Made by a program: the position numbers and the translations under genes. From the NCBI RefSeq assembly GCF_024461735.1, contig NZ_JANGAD010000001.1, positions 1 through 64,000 of the forward strand: a stretch of DNA of 64,000 bases, read 5' to 3'. Positions 36,046-44,424 of the stretch are shown one piece after another (within the stretch, counting starts at the first letter, position 1; every line of letters starts with the position of its first letter). Below the pieces are notes generated by a model that saw nothing but the letters and a program-made list of their open reading frames with translations, had not been told where the DNA came from and ran no database searches. This DNA comes from Anaerotignum propionicum. Its GTDB lineage: Bacteria; Bacillota; Clostridia; Lachnospirales; Anaerotignaceae.

Positions 36046-36675
36046 ATGAAATTGGTTCTCATTGGTGCACCCGCTGCAGGTAAAGGTACACAGGCTGCAC
36101 GTTTGGTAAAGCATTATGGTATCGCTCATATTTCAACGGGTGACATGCTAAGAGAAGAAGTTGCAAAGGGTACAGAGCTGGGTATTCAGGCGAAGAGCAT
36201 TATGGCGTCTGGCGGCTTAGTTTCTGACGAATTAATCATTGCTATTGTAAAAGAGAGAATTCAGAAGGATGACTGCAAAAACGGTTTTATTTTGGATGGT
36301 TTCCCTCGTACTGTCATTCAGGCGGAAAAGCTTGAAGAAATGGTAGCTCTGGATAAAGTTGTTTATATTAATGCGCCTGACGAGATTATGCTTGCCAGAT
36401 TAACTGCAAGAGAAACTTGTCCTAAGTGCGGTGCGACTTTTAATAAATTATTCTTGCCTGCGAAGGTTGCTGGTGTTTGCGATGTGTGCGGTGAAACACT
36501 GACCCAGCGCAAAGATGATACAACAGAGGCAGGACTTGCAAGAATTAAAACATTCCACGAACAAAGTGAGCCTTTGGTTGCATTTTATGAAAAAGAAAAC
36601 ATATTAATCGAAGTGGACGGTACAATGCCCATTGACGAAATCACCAAGGCAATCATAGAAGGTCTGGAGAGATAA
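36046..36675 (+). CDS. adk: Adenylate kinase
   Basis: 209 residues from ATG 36046; ATG 36037 sits too close to AAGAGG and the family starts MKLVLIGAPAAGKGTQA. P-loop GAPAAGKGT (7-15), AMP site STGDMLREE, LDGFPRT, and a LID with C-x2-C (CPKCG) and C-x2-C (CDVCG), the zinc-binding LID common in Gram-positives. It equilibrates ATP, ADP and AMP. 96 bp after secY. Confidence 0.97.
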   Translation: MKLVLIGAPAAGKGTQAARLVKHYGIAHISTGDMLREEVAKGTELGIQAKSIMASGGLVSDELIIAIVKERIQKDDCKNGFILDGFPRTVIQAEKLEEMVALDKVVYINAPDEIMLARLTARETCPKCGATFNKLFLPAKVAGVCDVCGETLTQRKDDTTEAGLARIKTFHEQSEPLVAFYEKENILIEVDGTMPIDEITKAIIEGLER

Positions 36676-36676
36676 C

Positions 36677-37426
36677 ATGGTAATCACGATTAAAACAGAA
36701 AATCAAATTGCGAAAATGCGTAGAGCTGGGCAGCTTCTGGCAAAAACAGAAGAACTCATTGCAAAGGCTATTGCACCCGGTGTAACAACGGCATATCTTG
36801 ATCAGCTAGCTGAGGATTATATTCGCAGTCAAGGTGGTATTCCCTCCTTTAAAGGCTATGGCGGATTTCCCGCAACACTTTGCACCTCAATCAATGAGGA
36901 GGTTGTGCACGGGATACCCGGAAAGCGAATTTTAAAAGAAGGAGATATCCTTAGTGTTGACATGGGATGTATCTTAGAAGGCTATCATGGTGATATGGCC
37001 AGAACTTATGCAGTAGGTGAAATTTCAGCTGAAGCAAAAAAATTAATTGAAGTGACCAAACAAAGCTTTTTTGAAGGCATAAAATTTGCAAAAGAAGGCA
37101 ATCATCTCAATGATATAGGTTCTGCTATCCAGAAATACGTAGAAAAAAATGGATTTTCCGTTGTTCGTGCTTATGTTGGCCATGGTATTGGCAAGGAACT
37201 GCATGAGGCGCCGGAGATTCCCAACTTCAGAACATTATCCAAAGGAGCTCAGTTGAAAAAGGGTATGACCCTTGCTATTGAACCTATGGTAAATGTGGGT
37301 GATTACAATGTTCACTTGTTGAAAGACGGTTGGACTACGGTTACCAAAGATGGGAAAAACGCAGCGCATTATGAAAATACTATATTGATTACTGACGGTG
37401 CCCCCGAGATTCTCACGTTACCCTAA
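36677..37426 (+). CDS. map: Methionine aminopeptidase, type I
   Basis: 249 residues, starting two bases after adk. It removes the initiator Met. Metal ligands are visible: VDMGCILEGYHGDMARTYAVG (two Asp), AYVGHGIGKELHEAPEIPNF (His), LAIEPMVNVG (Glu) and HYENTILIT (Glu). The His in EEVVHGIPG is the substrate-side residue. Ribosome binding site GGAGAG in the adk end. Confidence 0.97.
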   Translation: MVITIKTENQIAKMRRAGQLLAKTEELIAKAIAPGVTTAYLDQLAEDYIRSQGGIPSFKGYGGFPATLCTSINEEVVHGIPGKRILKEGDILSVDMGCILEGYHGDMARTYAVGEISAEAKKLIEVTKQSFFEGIKFAKEGNHLNDIGSAIQKYVEKNGFSVVRAYVGHGIGKELHEAPEIPNFRTLSKGAQLKKGMTLAIEPMVNVGDYNVHLLKDGWTTVTKDGKNAAHYENTILITDGAPEILTLP

Positions 37427-37454
37427 TAGATAAGAAAGAATAGAGGTGATTGCG

Positions 37455-37730
37455 TTGGAATATCAAATCGGGCAAATCGTTTTTTCTAAAGACGGACACG
37501 ACAAGGGTGAGGCAATGATGGTTCTTTCCGTTGAAGGCAGGTATTTATATTTGGCCAACGGAAAAACGCGTAAGGTTGAGAAGCCCAAGCGCAAGAAAAT
37601 GATTCATGTACAGCCTACCAATTTTGTGGACGCAGTTATGGCCGAAAAAGTAATTCAAAATGCTTACATTTTGGATGCAGATATTCGTAAGGCTATAAAA
37701 ATGTATCAAGTAAAAGCAGCAGACTGTTAA
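37455..37730 (+). CDS. KOW domain RNA-binding protein
   Basis: 91 residues from TTG 37455 (AGAGGTGAT upstream); GTG 37446 overlaps that site. [59 protein letters not shown] is a KOW-type SH3 fold of the L14e/L27e kind, frequent between map and infA in Clostridia. It probably binds ribosomal RNA or a ribosome assembly intermediate; no experiment-based role is known to me. Confidence 0.88.
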   Translation: MEYQIGQIVFSKDGHDKGEAMMVLSVEGRYLYLANGKTRKVEKPKRKKMIHVQPTNFVDAVMAEKVIQNAYILDADIRKAIKMYQVKAADC

Positions 37731-37743
37731 GGAGGTTCTTGGC

Positions 37744-37962
37744 TTGTCAAAAGATGACGTAATTGAAGTAGAAGGAACCATACTGGAGAAATTACCCAAT
37801 GCCATGTTTCAGGTAGAGCTGGAAAACGGCCATCAGATCCTGGCACACATTTCCGGGAAATTGCGTATGAACTTCATCCGTATTTTGCCGGGCGACAAAG
37901 TATTAGTTGAAATGTCTCCCTACGATCTGTCTAAGGGCAGAATTATTTGGAGAGCGAAATAA
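37744..37962 (+). CDS. infA: Translation initiation factor IF-1
   Basis: 72 residues, TTG start behind AAGGAGG. OB fold: [71 protein letters not shown]. Blocks the A site during initiation. Confidence 0.98.
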   Translation: MSKDDVIEVEGTILEKLPNAMFQVELENGHQILAHISGKLRMNFIRILPGDKVLVEMSPYDLSKGRIIWRAK

Positions 37963-37978
37963 GGAAGGAGCGATCACA

Positions 37979-38092
37979 ATGAAGGTAAGACCATCTGTAA
38001 AACCTATGTGTGAAAAATGCAGAATTATTAAGAGAAAAGGTCGTGTAATGGTCATTTGTGAAAATCCAAAGCATAAACAGAAACAAGGCTGA
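37979..38092 (+). CDS. rpmJ: 50S ribosomal protein L36
   Basis: 37 residues from ATG 37979 behind [29 protein letters not shown] with C-x2-C at 11-14, then Cys and His in [13 protein letters not shown]: the zinc-binding form of L36. Confidence 0.97.
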   Translation: MKVRPSVKPMCEKCRIIKRKGRVMVICENPKHKQKQG

Positions 38093-38307
38093 TATATATT
38101 TTATGACTTATCCGAAGGGAATACCTTTTAGAGTCGTTTGATAAATCCGTCAATGTACCGGGAGGAGCATACAGTTAATAGCAGAGGCAGCGTACAGGCT
38201 GACGGCTGTTCGCTCTGTTTGTAATGCCCAATGGGTATAAATTATTTATGCGAAAATTTTTGAAGATGAAATAACTGAGTGAAAATTATAGGAGGTGCAA
38301 GATATAC
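38093..38307 (+). promoter_or_regulatory. Structured leader before rpsM
   Basis: 215 nt without a gene. A long interrupted hairpin spans about 38182-38217: CAG, AGCG and ACAG pair in order with CTGT, CGCT and CTG around loop GCTGACGG. It lies between the spc part and the alpha part of the operon, where ribosomal-protein feedback is known in other bacteria. No T tract was seen. Confidence 0.5.
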
Positions 38308-38676
38308 ATGGCACGTATTGCTGGTGTAGACTTACCAAGAGAAAAGCGCGTTGAAGTTGGTCTGACTTATGTTTATGGCATCGGTCACCCTAGTGCAGTT
38401 CGTATTTTGAACGAAGCTGGTGTAGATCTTAATACTAGAGTAAGAGACTTAACTGATGATGAAGTGGCTAAAATTCGTGAAGTCATTGATAAATCCCAAA
38501 AGGTTGAAGGTGACTTGAGAAGAGAAATCGCTTTGAACATCAAACGTCTGATTGAAATCGGCTGTTACAGAGGCATCCGCCACAGAAAAGGCTTGCCTGT
38601 AAGAGGACAGAAAACAAAGACAAACGCAAGAACAAGAAAAGGTCCTAGAAAGACCGTTGCGAATAAGAAGAAATAA
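38308..38676 (+). CDS. rpsM: 30S ribosomal protein S13
   Basis: 122 residues. [34 protein letters not shown] and the C-terminal [36 protein letters not shown] that touches the P-site tRNA. AGGAGG upstream. Confidence 0.98.
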   Translation: MARIAGVDLPREKRVEVGLTYVYGIGHPSAVRILNEAGVDLNTRVRDLTDDEVAKIREVIDKSQKVEGDLRREIALNIKRLIEIGCYRGIRHRKGLPVRGQKTKTNARTRKGPRKTVANKKK

Positions 38677-38700
38677 TTGATTTCAAAGGAGGTTTGAATA

Positions 38701-39102
38701 ATGGCTAAGAAAACTGTGAAAAAGACAACAACTCGCAGACGCCGTGATAAAAGAAAAGTAGAACGTGGCCAGGCTCACATTCAGTCTACTTTTAATAATA
38801 CAATCGTTACAATCACTGATGCTATTGGCAATGCGCTTTCTTGGGCAAGTGCTGGTCAGCTGGGCTTTAGAGGATCCAAAAAATCCACACCTTATGCAGC
38901 ACAGATGGCTGCAGATACAGCTGCAAAGGCTGCTTCTGACTACGGTCTGAAGACCATTGAAGTTTTTGTAAAGGGCCCCGGTTCAGGTCGTGAAGCTGCA
39001 ATCCGTGCATTGCAGGCTGCAGGTTTGGATGTTACAATGATTAGAGACGTAACACCCGTTCCTCACAACGGCTGTAGACCACCTAAGCGCAGAAGAGTAT
39101 AA
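38701..39102 (+). CDS. rpsK: 30S ribosomal protein S11
   Basis: 133 residues. [57 protein letters not shown] and the C-terminal [41 protein letters not shown]. Platform protein near the E site. Confidence 0.98.
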   Translation: MAKKTVKKTTTRRRRDKRKVERGQAHIQSTFNNTIVTITDAIGNALSWASAGQLGFRGSKKSTPYAAQMAADTAAKAASDYGLKTIEVFVKGPGSGREAAIRALQAAGLDVTMIRDVTPVPHNGCRPPKRRRV

Positions 39103-39122
39103 TCATCAGGAGGTGTAGATAA

Positions 39123-39725
39123 ATGGCAAGAGATAGAGTACCCGTACTGAAGAGATGTAGATCCTTGAACTTGGATCCCATCTACCTTGGTATTGATAAA
39201 AAATCCAAAAAGCAAAACTTAAAAGCAAATAGAAAAATGAGCGAATACGGCCTTCAGATGAGAGAAAAGCAGAAAGCTAAATTCATCTACGGCGTTTTAG
39301 AAAAACAGTTCAGAGGCTACTATGCTCAGGCTGAAAAAATTGCGAAAAAAGAAGGTATTCCTGGTGAAAACCTGCTTATGCTGCTTGAAATGAGACTGGA
39401 TAACGTAATGTTCCGTCTTGGCTACGGCAGAACAAGAAAAGAAGCAAGACAGATTGTTCGTCATAAACACGTAACCGTTAACGGTAAGCCTGTTGATATC
39501 CCTTCCTATCAGGTAAAGGTTGGCGACACAATTGAAGTAAAAGAAAAATATAAATCCATTCAGAGATACAAAGACGTTTTGGCTTCTACTGATGGCAAAA
39601 TCGTTCCTGAGTGGCTGACCGCAAACCATGATGCGTTAAGCGGCACAGTTGTAGCAAAACCTACAAGAGCACAGATTGACATTCCTGTTGAAGAAACATT
39701 TATTGTCGAGCTGTACTCCAAATAA
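39123..39725 (+). CDS. rpsD: 30S ribosomal protein S4
   Basis: 200 residues. N-terminal part (KRCRSLNLDPIYLGIDKKSKKQNLK) keeps only one Cys, so this is the zinc-free form. S4 RNA-binding domain MRLDNVMFRLGYGRTRKEARQIVRHKHVTVNGKPVDIPSYQVKVGD. Initiates 30S assembly and, in other bacteria, controls the alpha operon. Confidence 0.98.
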   Translation: MARDRVPVLKRCRSLNLDPIYLGIDKKSKKQNLKANRKMSEYGLQMREKQKAKFIYGVLEKQFRGYYAQAEKIAKKEGIPGENLLMLLEMRLDNVMFRLGYGRTRKEARQIVRHKHVTVNGKPVDIPSYQVKVGDTIEVKEKYKSIQRYKDVLASTDGKIVPEWLTANHDALSGTVVAKPTRAQIDIPVEETFIVELYSK

Positions 39726-39759
39726 TCTGAAACGGTTGTGCAAAAAAGTCAATCAAAAA

Positions 39760-39784
39760 GCTGTGGGGCAAAATGTCCCGCAGC
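39760..39784 (+). promoter_or_regulatory. Hairpin between rpsD and rpoA
   Basis: GCTG-T-GGG / CCC-G-CAGC around loop GCAAAATGT, 17 bp before the rpoA ribosome binding site, no T tract. Possible processing or partial attenuation element. Confidence 0.5.
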
Positions 39785-39815
39785 ACCTTAATATAAAAAA
39801 GGGAGGTTTGAATGA

Positions 39816-40775
39816 GTGTTTGAATTTGAGAAACCTCGTATTGAGATTGCTGAGATGGCACCGGACGGAACTTATGGCAAGTTCGTGGTAGAGCCTTTGG
39901 AAAGAGGCTATGGCACAACATTAGGAAATTCCCTGAGAAGAATTTTATTATCTTCTCTTCCTGGGGCAGCTGTCAGCAATGTAAAAATTGATGGCGTGCT
40001 TCATGAATTTAGCGTAATTCCTGGGGTAAAGGAAGATGTAACAGAAATCATCCTGAACTTAAAGGGACTTGCAATTAAAAACACCAGCGAAGGAAACGAA
40101 CCCAAGATTGCCTATATTGACGTTGAGGGTGAGGGGGAAGTAAAAGGTTCTGATATTAAAACAGACAGTGATATTGAGGTTTTAAATCCTGATCATCACA
40201 TTGCAACACTTTCCGGCGGCGCTGGCAGCAAGCTTTATATGGAGATTACCATCAACAAAGGACGCGGTTATATTGGTGCGGACAAAAACAAAAAGGACGA
40301 CCAACCTATCGGCATGCTCCCTGTTGACAGTATTTTCACCCCCGTTACCAGAGTAAATTTCCTTGTGGAAAATACTCGTGTTGGTCAAATTACCGACTAT
40401 GACAAATTGTCATTGGAAGTATGGACCAACGGTACTATTGCACCCGATGATGCAGTCAGCTACGGTGCAAAAATTTTAAATGAGCATCTGAACCTGTTTA
40501 TTGATCTTTCTGATAACGCAAAGGATGCTTCTATTATGGTTGAGAAAGAGGAAGGTAAGAAAGAAAAGGTTCTTGAAATGAGTATTGAAGAGCTGGATCT
40601 TTCTGTTCGTTCTTACAACTGCTTGAAGAGAGCAGGTATCAACACAGTGGAAGACCTTGCCAATAAGACAGAAGAAGAAATGATGAAGGTTAGAAATTTG
40701 GGACGCAAGTCCTTGGAAGAAGTTTTAAACAAAATGGCAGAGCTTGGCTTGGCATTAAGACCCAGCGACGAATAA
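39816..40775 (+). CDS. rpoA: RNA polymerase alpha subunit
   Basis: 319 residues, GTG start at 39816 nine bases after GGGAGG; the ATG at 39812 is out of frame. N-terminal assembly domain ([64 protein letters not shown]) and the C-terminal helix-hairpin-helix domain ([48 protein letters not shown], about 250-305) that contacts UP elements and activators. Confidence 0.98.
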   Translation: MFEFEKPRIEIAEMAPDGTYGKFVVEPLERGYGTTLGNSLRRILLSSLPGAAVSNVKIDGVLHEFSVIPGVKEDVTEIILNLKGLAIKNTSEGNEPKIAYIDVEGEGEVKGSDIKTDSDIEVLNPDHHIATLSGGAGSKLYMEITINKGRGYIGADKNKKDDQPIGMLPVDSIFTPVTRVNFLVENTRVGQITDYDKLSLEVWTNGTIAPDDAVSYGAKILNEHLNLFIDLSDNAKDASIMVEKEEGKKEKVLEMSIEELDLSVRSYNCLKRAGINTVEDLANKTEEEMMKVRNLGRKSLEEVLNKMAELGLALRPSDE

Positions 40776-40797
40776 GTTCTGCCCGTTACTATTATTA

Positions 40798-40857
40798 CCG
40801 TAAGATTACGCCACCACATAAGCCCGAGGAGCAGTGGCGGCGGGCACTATCTTACGG
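40798..40857 (+). ncRNA. Structured leader between rpoA and rplQ
   Basis: Outer pairing CCGTAAGAT (40798-40806) with ATCTTACGG (40849-40857) is exact over nine bp. Inside, CGCCAC (40809-40814) pairs with GTGGCG (40834-40839), while GCCCG (40822-40826) can pair with CGGGC (40841-40845); these two inner helices compete for space. The element ends ten bases before the rplQ ribosome binding site. Confidence 0.6.
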
Positions 40858-40881
40858 GGATCAACTAGGAGGATACAAACC

Positions 40882-41424
40882 ATGCATGCATCCGGTTATA
40901 GAAAACTTGGTAAAACAACACCTCAGAGAAAGGCTTTGTTAAGAAACCAAGTAACAAATTTGCTGTACCACGGCAAAATTAAAACAACAGAAACAAGAGC
41001 GAAAGAAGTAAGAAGAATTGCTGAAAAGCTCATCACAATTGCTGTGAAAGAAAAAGACAACTTCGATGAAGTTGAAGTAACAGCAAAAGTTGCAAAAAAA
41101 GACGCAAGCGGCAAGCGTGTTAAAGAAGTTGTAAACGGCAAGAAAGTAACTGTTTACAATGAAGAAAAGAAAACAGTAAAGAAGGATAAACCTTCTAGAC
41201 TTGCAGCAAGACGTCAACTGTTGGCTTATCTTTACCCTGTAACTGAAGTTCCTGCTGATGGCAAGAAAGTTAGAACAATGAGTAAAGAAGTTGACATGGC
41301 AGCGAAATTGTTTGATGAAATCGCTCCTAAGTATGTTGACCGTAACGGTGGTTATACTAGAATCGTTAAGCTGGGCGCAAGAAAAGGCGACGGCGCGATG
41401 GAAGTATTCATTGAATTGGTTTAA
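40882..41424 (+). CDS. rplQ: 50S ribosomal protein L17 with internal insertion
   Basis: 180 residues from ATG 40882 behind AGGAGG. The L17 ends are standard: [51 protein letters not shown] and [39 protein letters not shown]. Between them, about residues 63-110 form an extra Lys/Val-rich block ([24 protein letters not shown]...), so the protein is about 60 residues longer than the common 113-120. The same kind of insertion is known from Lachnospiraceae, which supports the taxonomic guess. Last gene of the super-operon. Confidence 0.95.
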   Translation: MHASGYRKLGKTTPQRKALLRNQVTNLLYHGKIKTTETRAKEVRRIAEKLITIAVKEKDNFDEVEVTAKVAKKDASGKRVKEVVNGKKVTVYNEEKKTVKKDKPSRLAARRQLLAYLYPVTEVPADGKKVRTMSKEVDMAAKLFDEIAPKYVDRNGGYTRIVKLGARKGDGAMEVFIELV

Positions 41425-41434
41425 TAGATAAATG

Positions 41435-41466
41435 AAAGCGGTTCTCCATTTGGGGAGCCGCTTTTT
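41435..41466 (+). terminator. Intrinsic terminator of the ribosomal super-operon
   Basis: AAAGCGG-TT-CTCC / GGGG-AG-CCGCTTT stem with loop ATTT, then TTTTT. Confidence 0.92.
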
Positions 41467-41630
41467 GCATGCGTTCTTATCAAAACATTTAATTAGATGT
41501 GACCTCTATTTGTAAAAATATAACAAATAATATATATGTAATTATGCCAATAATGAAATTAAAAGGAAGCAATGGTTCGTCTGAACTGTTGGAGACGCCT
41601 ACGAGGAAAAGATTGGCATATAATATTTGC

Positions 41631-42014
41631 ATGGAGGTTGAATATGAAAAAAAGCAAATATTTATTGCAATTTCAATTCTCCTTTTTCTTTGGTATCTGA
41701 AGCTACCAGAAGGGGTAGGGATGACCAACCGGTTTATCGGTACTTATACTTGTGAAACAGACTCACAATGCTATTTTACTGTATATAAAAATGGAGACTT
41801 TTATTATTATAATCAAGCTATTTTTTATTATAAGGGTTTTTTTAAAGAATCTGCAAAAGACACCTACACGTTGTCGGGAAAGAAAATTACGCCCCAAAGC
41901 ATTACCAGCAAAGAACGTTCCTTTCAATTTTTAGATGGAGAAACAGAATTGAGCTTTAAGAAAATATATGAAATTCCTATGATTACAGCAACAGTCAAAA
42001 AACTAGCTGGATAA
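41631..42014 (+). CDS. Small membrane-anchored hypothetical protein, start uncertain
   Basis: 127 residues from ATG 41631. After a short basic start comes a hydrophobic segment (IFIAISILLFLWYL) and then a polar outer domain with a repeated hydrophobic-aromatic pattern (MTNRFIGTYTCETDSQCYFTVYKNGDFYYYNQ). Odd: a perfect GGAGG sits six bases before another ATG (41644) that is out of frame by one base; a run of seven A follows it. With eight A that ATG would give MKKKQIFIAIS in frame. So the natural start may be reached only by slippage, or one A was lost. Family not recognised. Confidence 0.6.
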   Translation: MEVEYEKKQIFIAISILLFLWYLKLPEGVGMTNRFIGTYTCETDSQCYFTVYKNGDFYYYNQAIFYYKGFFKESAKDTYTLSGKKITPQSITSKERSFQFLDGETELSFKKIYEIPMITATVKKLAG

Positions 42015-42120
42015 CCTTGAAATAATTCTAAGTCACTTTAGATATAGAAACAAGGTTACTTCAGTAAGAGGCAGGAATAATTAGATTGACTTTTCATTAA
42101 AATAAAGATTGTAAGATATG

Positions 42121-42156
42121 AAAAAGCCACACACAAAGATTTGTATGTGACTTTTT
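42121..42156. terminator. Bidirectional terminator between convergent small genes
   Basis: AAAAAG-CACA-ACAAA paired with TTTGT-TGTG-CTTTTT with two mismatches; T runs on both strands. Serves the plus-strand gene ending at 42014 and the minus-strand gene ending at 42181. Confidence 0.75.
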
Positions 42157-42180
42157 ATATTAAGAAAGGGATTTCTAATT

Positions 42181-42360
42181 TTAGTGAAGAACCGATGTTA
42201 AAGTAGTATCGTTACTAAGGGTCTGCTCTGCATGAATTGTGGCAGCCTCTTTCTTTTCTTGGTTATTTTGGATTGCTACTGTCAGAGACATAAATGTAAC
42301 GAAGGATAGGGAAAAAGCTAAAATGGATGCACCTGCAAGTTTCAATAATTGTTTTTTCAT
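42181..42360 (-). CDS. Small secreted or membrane-anchored peptide
   Basis: 59 residues from the ATG at 42360 (AAAGGAG nine bases upstream). N-terminal KKQLLKLAG then a hydrophobic segment ASILAFSLSFVTFMSLTVAI (about 10-29), followed by a short polar tail rich in Gln, Thr and Ser. There is no clear signal peptidase motif, so it may stay anchored. No family recognised. The promoter has a -10 box (TACAAT, 42399-42404) but no -35; instead a ladder of 11-bp-spaced repeats lies upstream, suggesting strict activation by a response regulator. Confidence 0.7.
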   Translation of the reverse strand: MKKQLLKLAGASILAFSLSFVTFMSLTVAIQNNQEKKEAATIHAEQTLSNDTTLTSVLH

Positions 42361-42398
42361 AAATGTCTCTCCTTTCAAAAAGAAACTTTGTTTTTATT

Positions 42399-42404
42399 AT
42401 TGTA
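42399..42404 (-). promoter_or_regulatory. -10 box lacking a -35 partner
   Basis: TACAAT on the minus strand. The place of a -35 box (42422-42427) reads ACCTAC, far from consensus, and directly abuts the phased repeats. Confidence 0.55.
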
Positions 42405-42426
42405 GCATAAAGGGGGCTCACGTAGG

Positions 42427-42485
42427 TTACAGTGGGTTTACGATGTTGTTACAGTCACCTTTCTCCTATGTTACCAACAGATTAC
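42427..42485 (-). promoter_or_regulatory. Phased GTAA repeats, response-regulator-type site
   Basis: TTAC on the plus strand (GTAA on the minus strand) starts at 42427, 42438, 42449, 42471 and 42482, exactly one or two steps of 11 bp apart. On the minus strand the first three read TGTAAC-N5-CGTAAA-N5-TGTAAC, very close to the TGTWAH-N5-TGTWAH box of WalR and related OmpR/PhoB regulators. Confidence 0.65.
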
Positions 42486-42546
42486 AGCACTTGATTTCTA
42501 TGATCTAATCATAACACAGAAAGTAGAAGATACCCTTAAGGCAGAT

Positions 42547-42561
42547 TTACGATGTGTTTAC
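42547..42561. promoter_or_regulatory. Second pair of phased repeats
   Basis: TTTACG-ATGTG-TTTACG, two copies 11 bp apart, 65 bp upstream of the ecf promoter. Same half-site as the cluster at 42427-42485. Confidence 0.55.
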
Positions 42562-42625
42562 GAAAAATTGAAGATTTTATTAAGGGATTAAGCTGTACTT
42601 TTTGTATAGCAAAGCCCTGTTTTTC

Positions 42626-42654
42626 TTGACTTTTTTGTGGAAAAAACGTATCCT
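42626..42654 (+). promoter_or_regulatory. Promoter of the ecf operon
   Basis: TTGACT at 42626-42631, 17-bp spacer, TATCCT at 42649-42654. Confidence 0.65.
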
Positions 42655-42724
42655 ATTCATAGCTGTGAGCATTATTTGTCATAGACTTAAGAGGATGAAA
42701 ATCCTTTATAGAAAAGGTGAAATT

Positions 42725-43591
42725 ATGAAAATGGTGAAGGCCGAAGGTTTGACGTATGAGTATACCAAAATGCTTGAAACAGACCACGGCACTGAGGAAG
42801 AAAAAGTTACTGCTTTGAAAGCAGTTGATTTAGAGATTGATAAAGGGGAATTTGTCGTTGTTTTAGGTCATAATGGCTCCGGAAAATCTACCTTTGCAAA
42901 GCACATTAATGCATTGCTGGAGCCCACAGCAGGTACGTTATGGGTGAAAGGTATGGATACGAAAAATGGAGAATTGATCTGGGAAATTCGTCAATCCGCA
43001 GGCATGGTTTTCCAAAATCCAGATAACCAATTGGTAGCTACGGTTGTAGAAGAGGATATAGCTTTTGGCCCTGAGAATATGGGCATAGCCCCAGAGGAAA
43101 TTCGTCATCGGGTGGATGAGGCTTTGGCTACGGTTCATATGGAAAAGTATGCAAAGCATACGCCATCAAAGCTTTCCGGCGGTCAGAAACAGCGTATTGC
43201 CATTGCAGGTGTGCTTGCTATGAAGCCCGATTGCATTGTTTTAGATGAGCCTACAGCCATGCTGGACCCTGTGGGACGCAAAGAGGTATTAGAGACCATT
43301 GAACGCTTAAATAAAGACGAAGGCATTACCATTATTCTGATTACCCATTATATGGACGAAGCAGTCCGCGGGGATCGGGTTTATGTGATTGATGATGGCG
43401 AGGTAGTGATGGAGGGAAAGCCCAAAGAGATTTTTTCTCAGGTTGAGCGGTTACAGCAGTATGGCTTGGATGTACCGCAGGTGACAGAGGTTGCCCATCT
43501 TTTACGCAAAGAAGGCGTTGACATACCCGCAGATATTTTAACAGTCGAGGAAATGGTAGGTGCACTATGTCAATTAAAATTAACCACTTAA
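42725..43591 (+). CDS. ecfA1: ECF transporter ATPase EcfA1
   Basis: 288 residues from ATG 42725 (AAAAGGTG upstream); a longer frame upstream lacks a site. ABC ATPase: [13 protein letters not shown] (Walker A, about 49-61), Q-loop [37 protein letters not shown] signature, [13 protein letters not shown]alker B, ITHYMDEA switch His. The QNPDNQ motif is specific to energy-coupling-factor ATPases. It powers vitamin uptake together with EcfA2, EcfT and exchangeable S-components encoded elsewhere. Overlaps ecfA2 by 25 bp. Confidence 0.95.
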   Translation: MKMVKAEGLTYEYTKMLETDHGTEEEKVTALKAVDLEIDKGEFVVVLGHNGSGKSTFAKHINALLEPTAGTLWVKGMDTKNGELIWEIRQSAGMVFQNPDNQLVATVVEEDIAFGPENMGIAPEEIRHRVDEALATVHMEKYAKHTPSKLSGGQKQRIAIAGVLAMKPDCIVLDEPTAMLDPVGRKEVLETIERLNKDEGITIILITHYMDEAVRGDRVYVIDDGEVVMEGKPKEIFSQVERLQQYGLDVPQVTEVAHLLRKEGVDIPADILTVEEMVGALCQLKLTT

Positions 43592-44424
43592 CATATATTT
43601 ATAATCCTGAAACCGCTTTTGAGAAAAAAGCGCTGGATGATGTTTCTCTGGAAATTAAAAAAGGAGAATTTGTTGGTCTTATTGGGCATACAGGCTCGGG
43701 CAAATCAACCTTAATACAACATTTGAATGGTATTATCACCCCAAGTAAGGGTGAAATTTTATTAGACGGTGAAAATATTCATAGGGATAAAGCAAAATTA
43801 AAAGAGGTACGCAGGCGCATTGGTTTGGCATTTCAATACCCGGAGTATCAACTTTTTGAAATGACAGTTTATAAAGATGTTGCTTTTGGCCCTACCAACA
43901 TGCAACTATCTAAGGAAGAGATTCATGCAAATGTGGTTGCAGCATTGGAAACTGTAGGGATTGCCCCTGAGCTATATGAAAAATCCCCCTTTGAACTATC
44001 CGGCGGGCAGAAACGTCGTGTAGCCATTGCTGGGGTTTTAGCCATGAATCCTGAGGTATTAATATTGGACGAGCCTACAGCAGGTTTAGACCCTAAGGGG
44101 CGAGACGAAATACTACAGGCGATCAAGCATCTTCATGAAGAGCGAGGGATAACCGTAATTTTGGTGAGCCATAGCATGGAGGATGTTGCGAAATTGGTTG
44201 ACCGTATTATCGTAATGCACGAAGGCAAAGCAGCTATGGAAGGCACGCCCAAAGAGGTTTTTTGTCATGTTAAGGAGCTGGAAGCTATGGGCTTGGCAGC
44301 ACCTCAGGTGAGCTATGTCTTTGCGGCACTAAAAGAAAGGGGCTTTGATGTTCCCTTGGATATTTTCACGGTGGAAGATGCCAAAAAAGTATTGATGGAT
44401 TTAGTAAGGCAGGTGAGGGTATGA
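43567..44424 (+). CDS. ecfA2: ECF transporter ATPase EcfA2
   Basis: 285 residues. [16 protein letters not shown] (Walker A), [23 protein letters not shown] (Q-loop in the EcfA2 form), [31 protein letters not shown] and [14 protein letters not shown]. Forms the ATPase heterodimer with EcfA1. Overlaps both neighbours, so the three genes are translated together. Confidence 0.95.
   Translation: MSIKINHLTYIYNPETAFEKKALDDVSLEIKKGEFVGLIGHTGSGKSTLIQHLNGIITPSKGEILLDGENIHRDKAKLKEVRRRIGLAFQYPEYQLFEMTVYKDVAFGPTNMQLSKEEIHANVVAALETVGIAPELYEKSPFELSGGQKRRVAIAGVLAMNPEVLILDEPTAGLDPKGRDEILQAIKHLHEERGITVILVSHSMEDVAKLVDRIIVMHEGKAAMEGTPKEVFCHVKELEAMGLAAPQVSYVFAALKERGFDVPLDIFTVEDAKKVLMDLVRQVRV

Noticed and set aside
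42602..42724. Upstream extension of EcfA1 by 41 residues
   Set aside because: It crosses the promoter at 42626-42654 and has no ribosome binding site.
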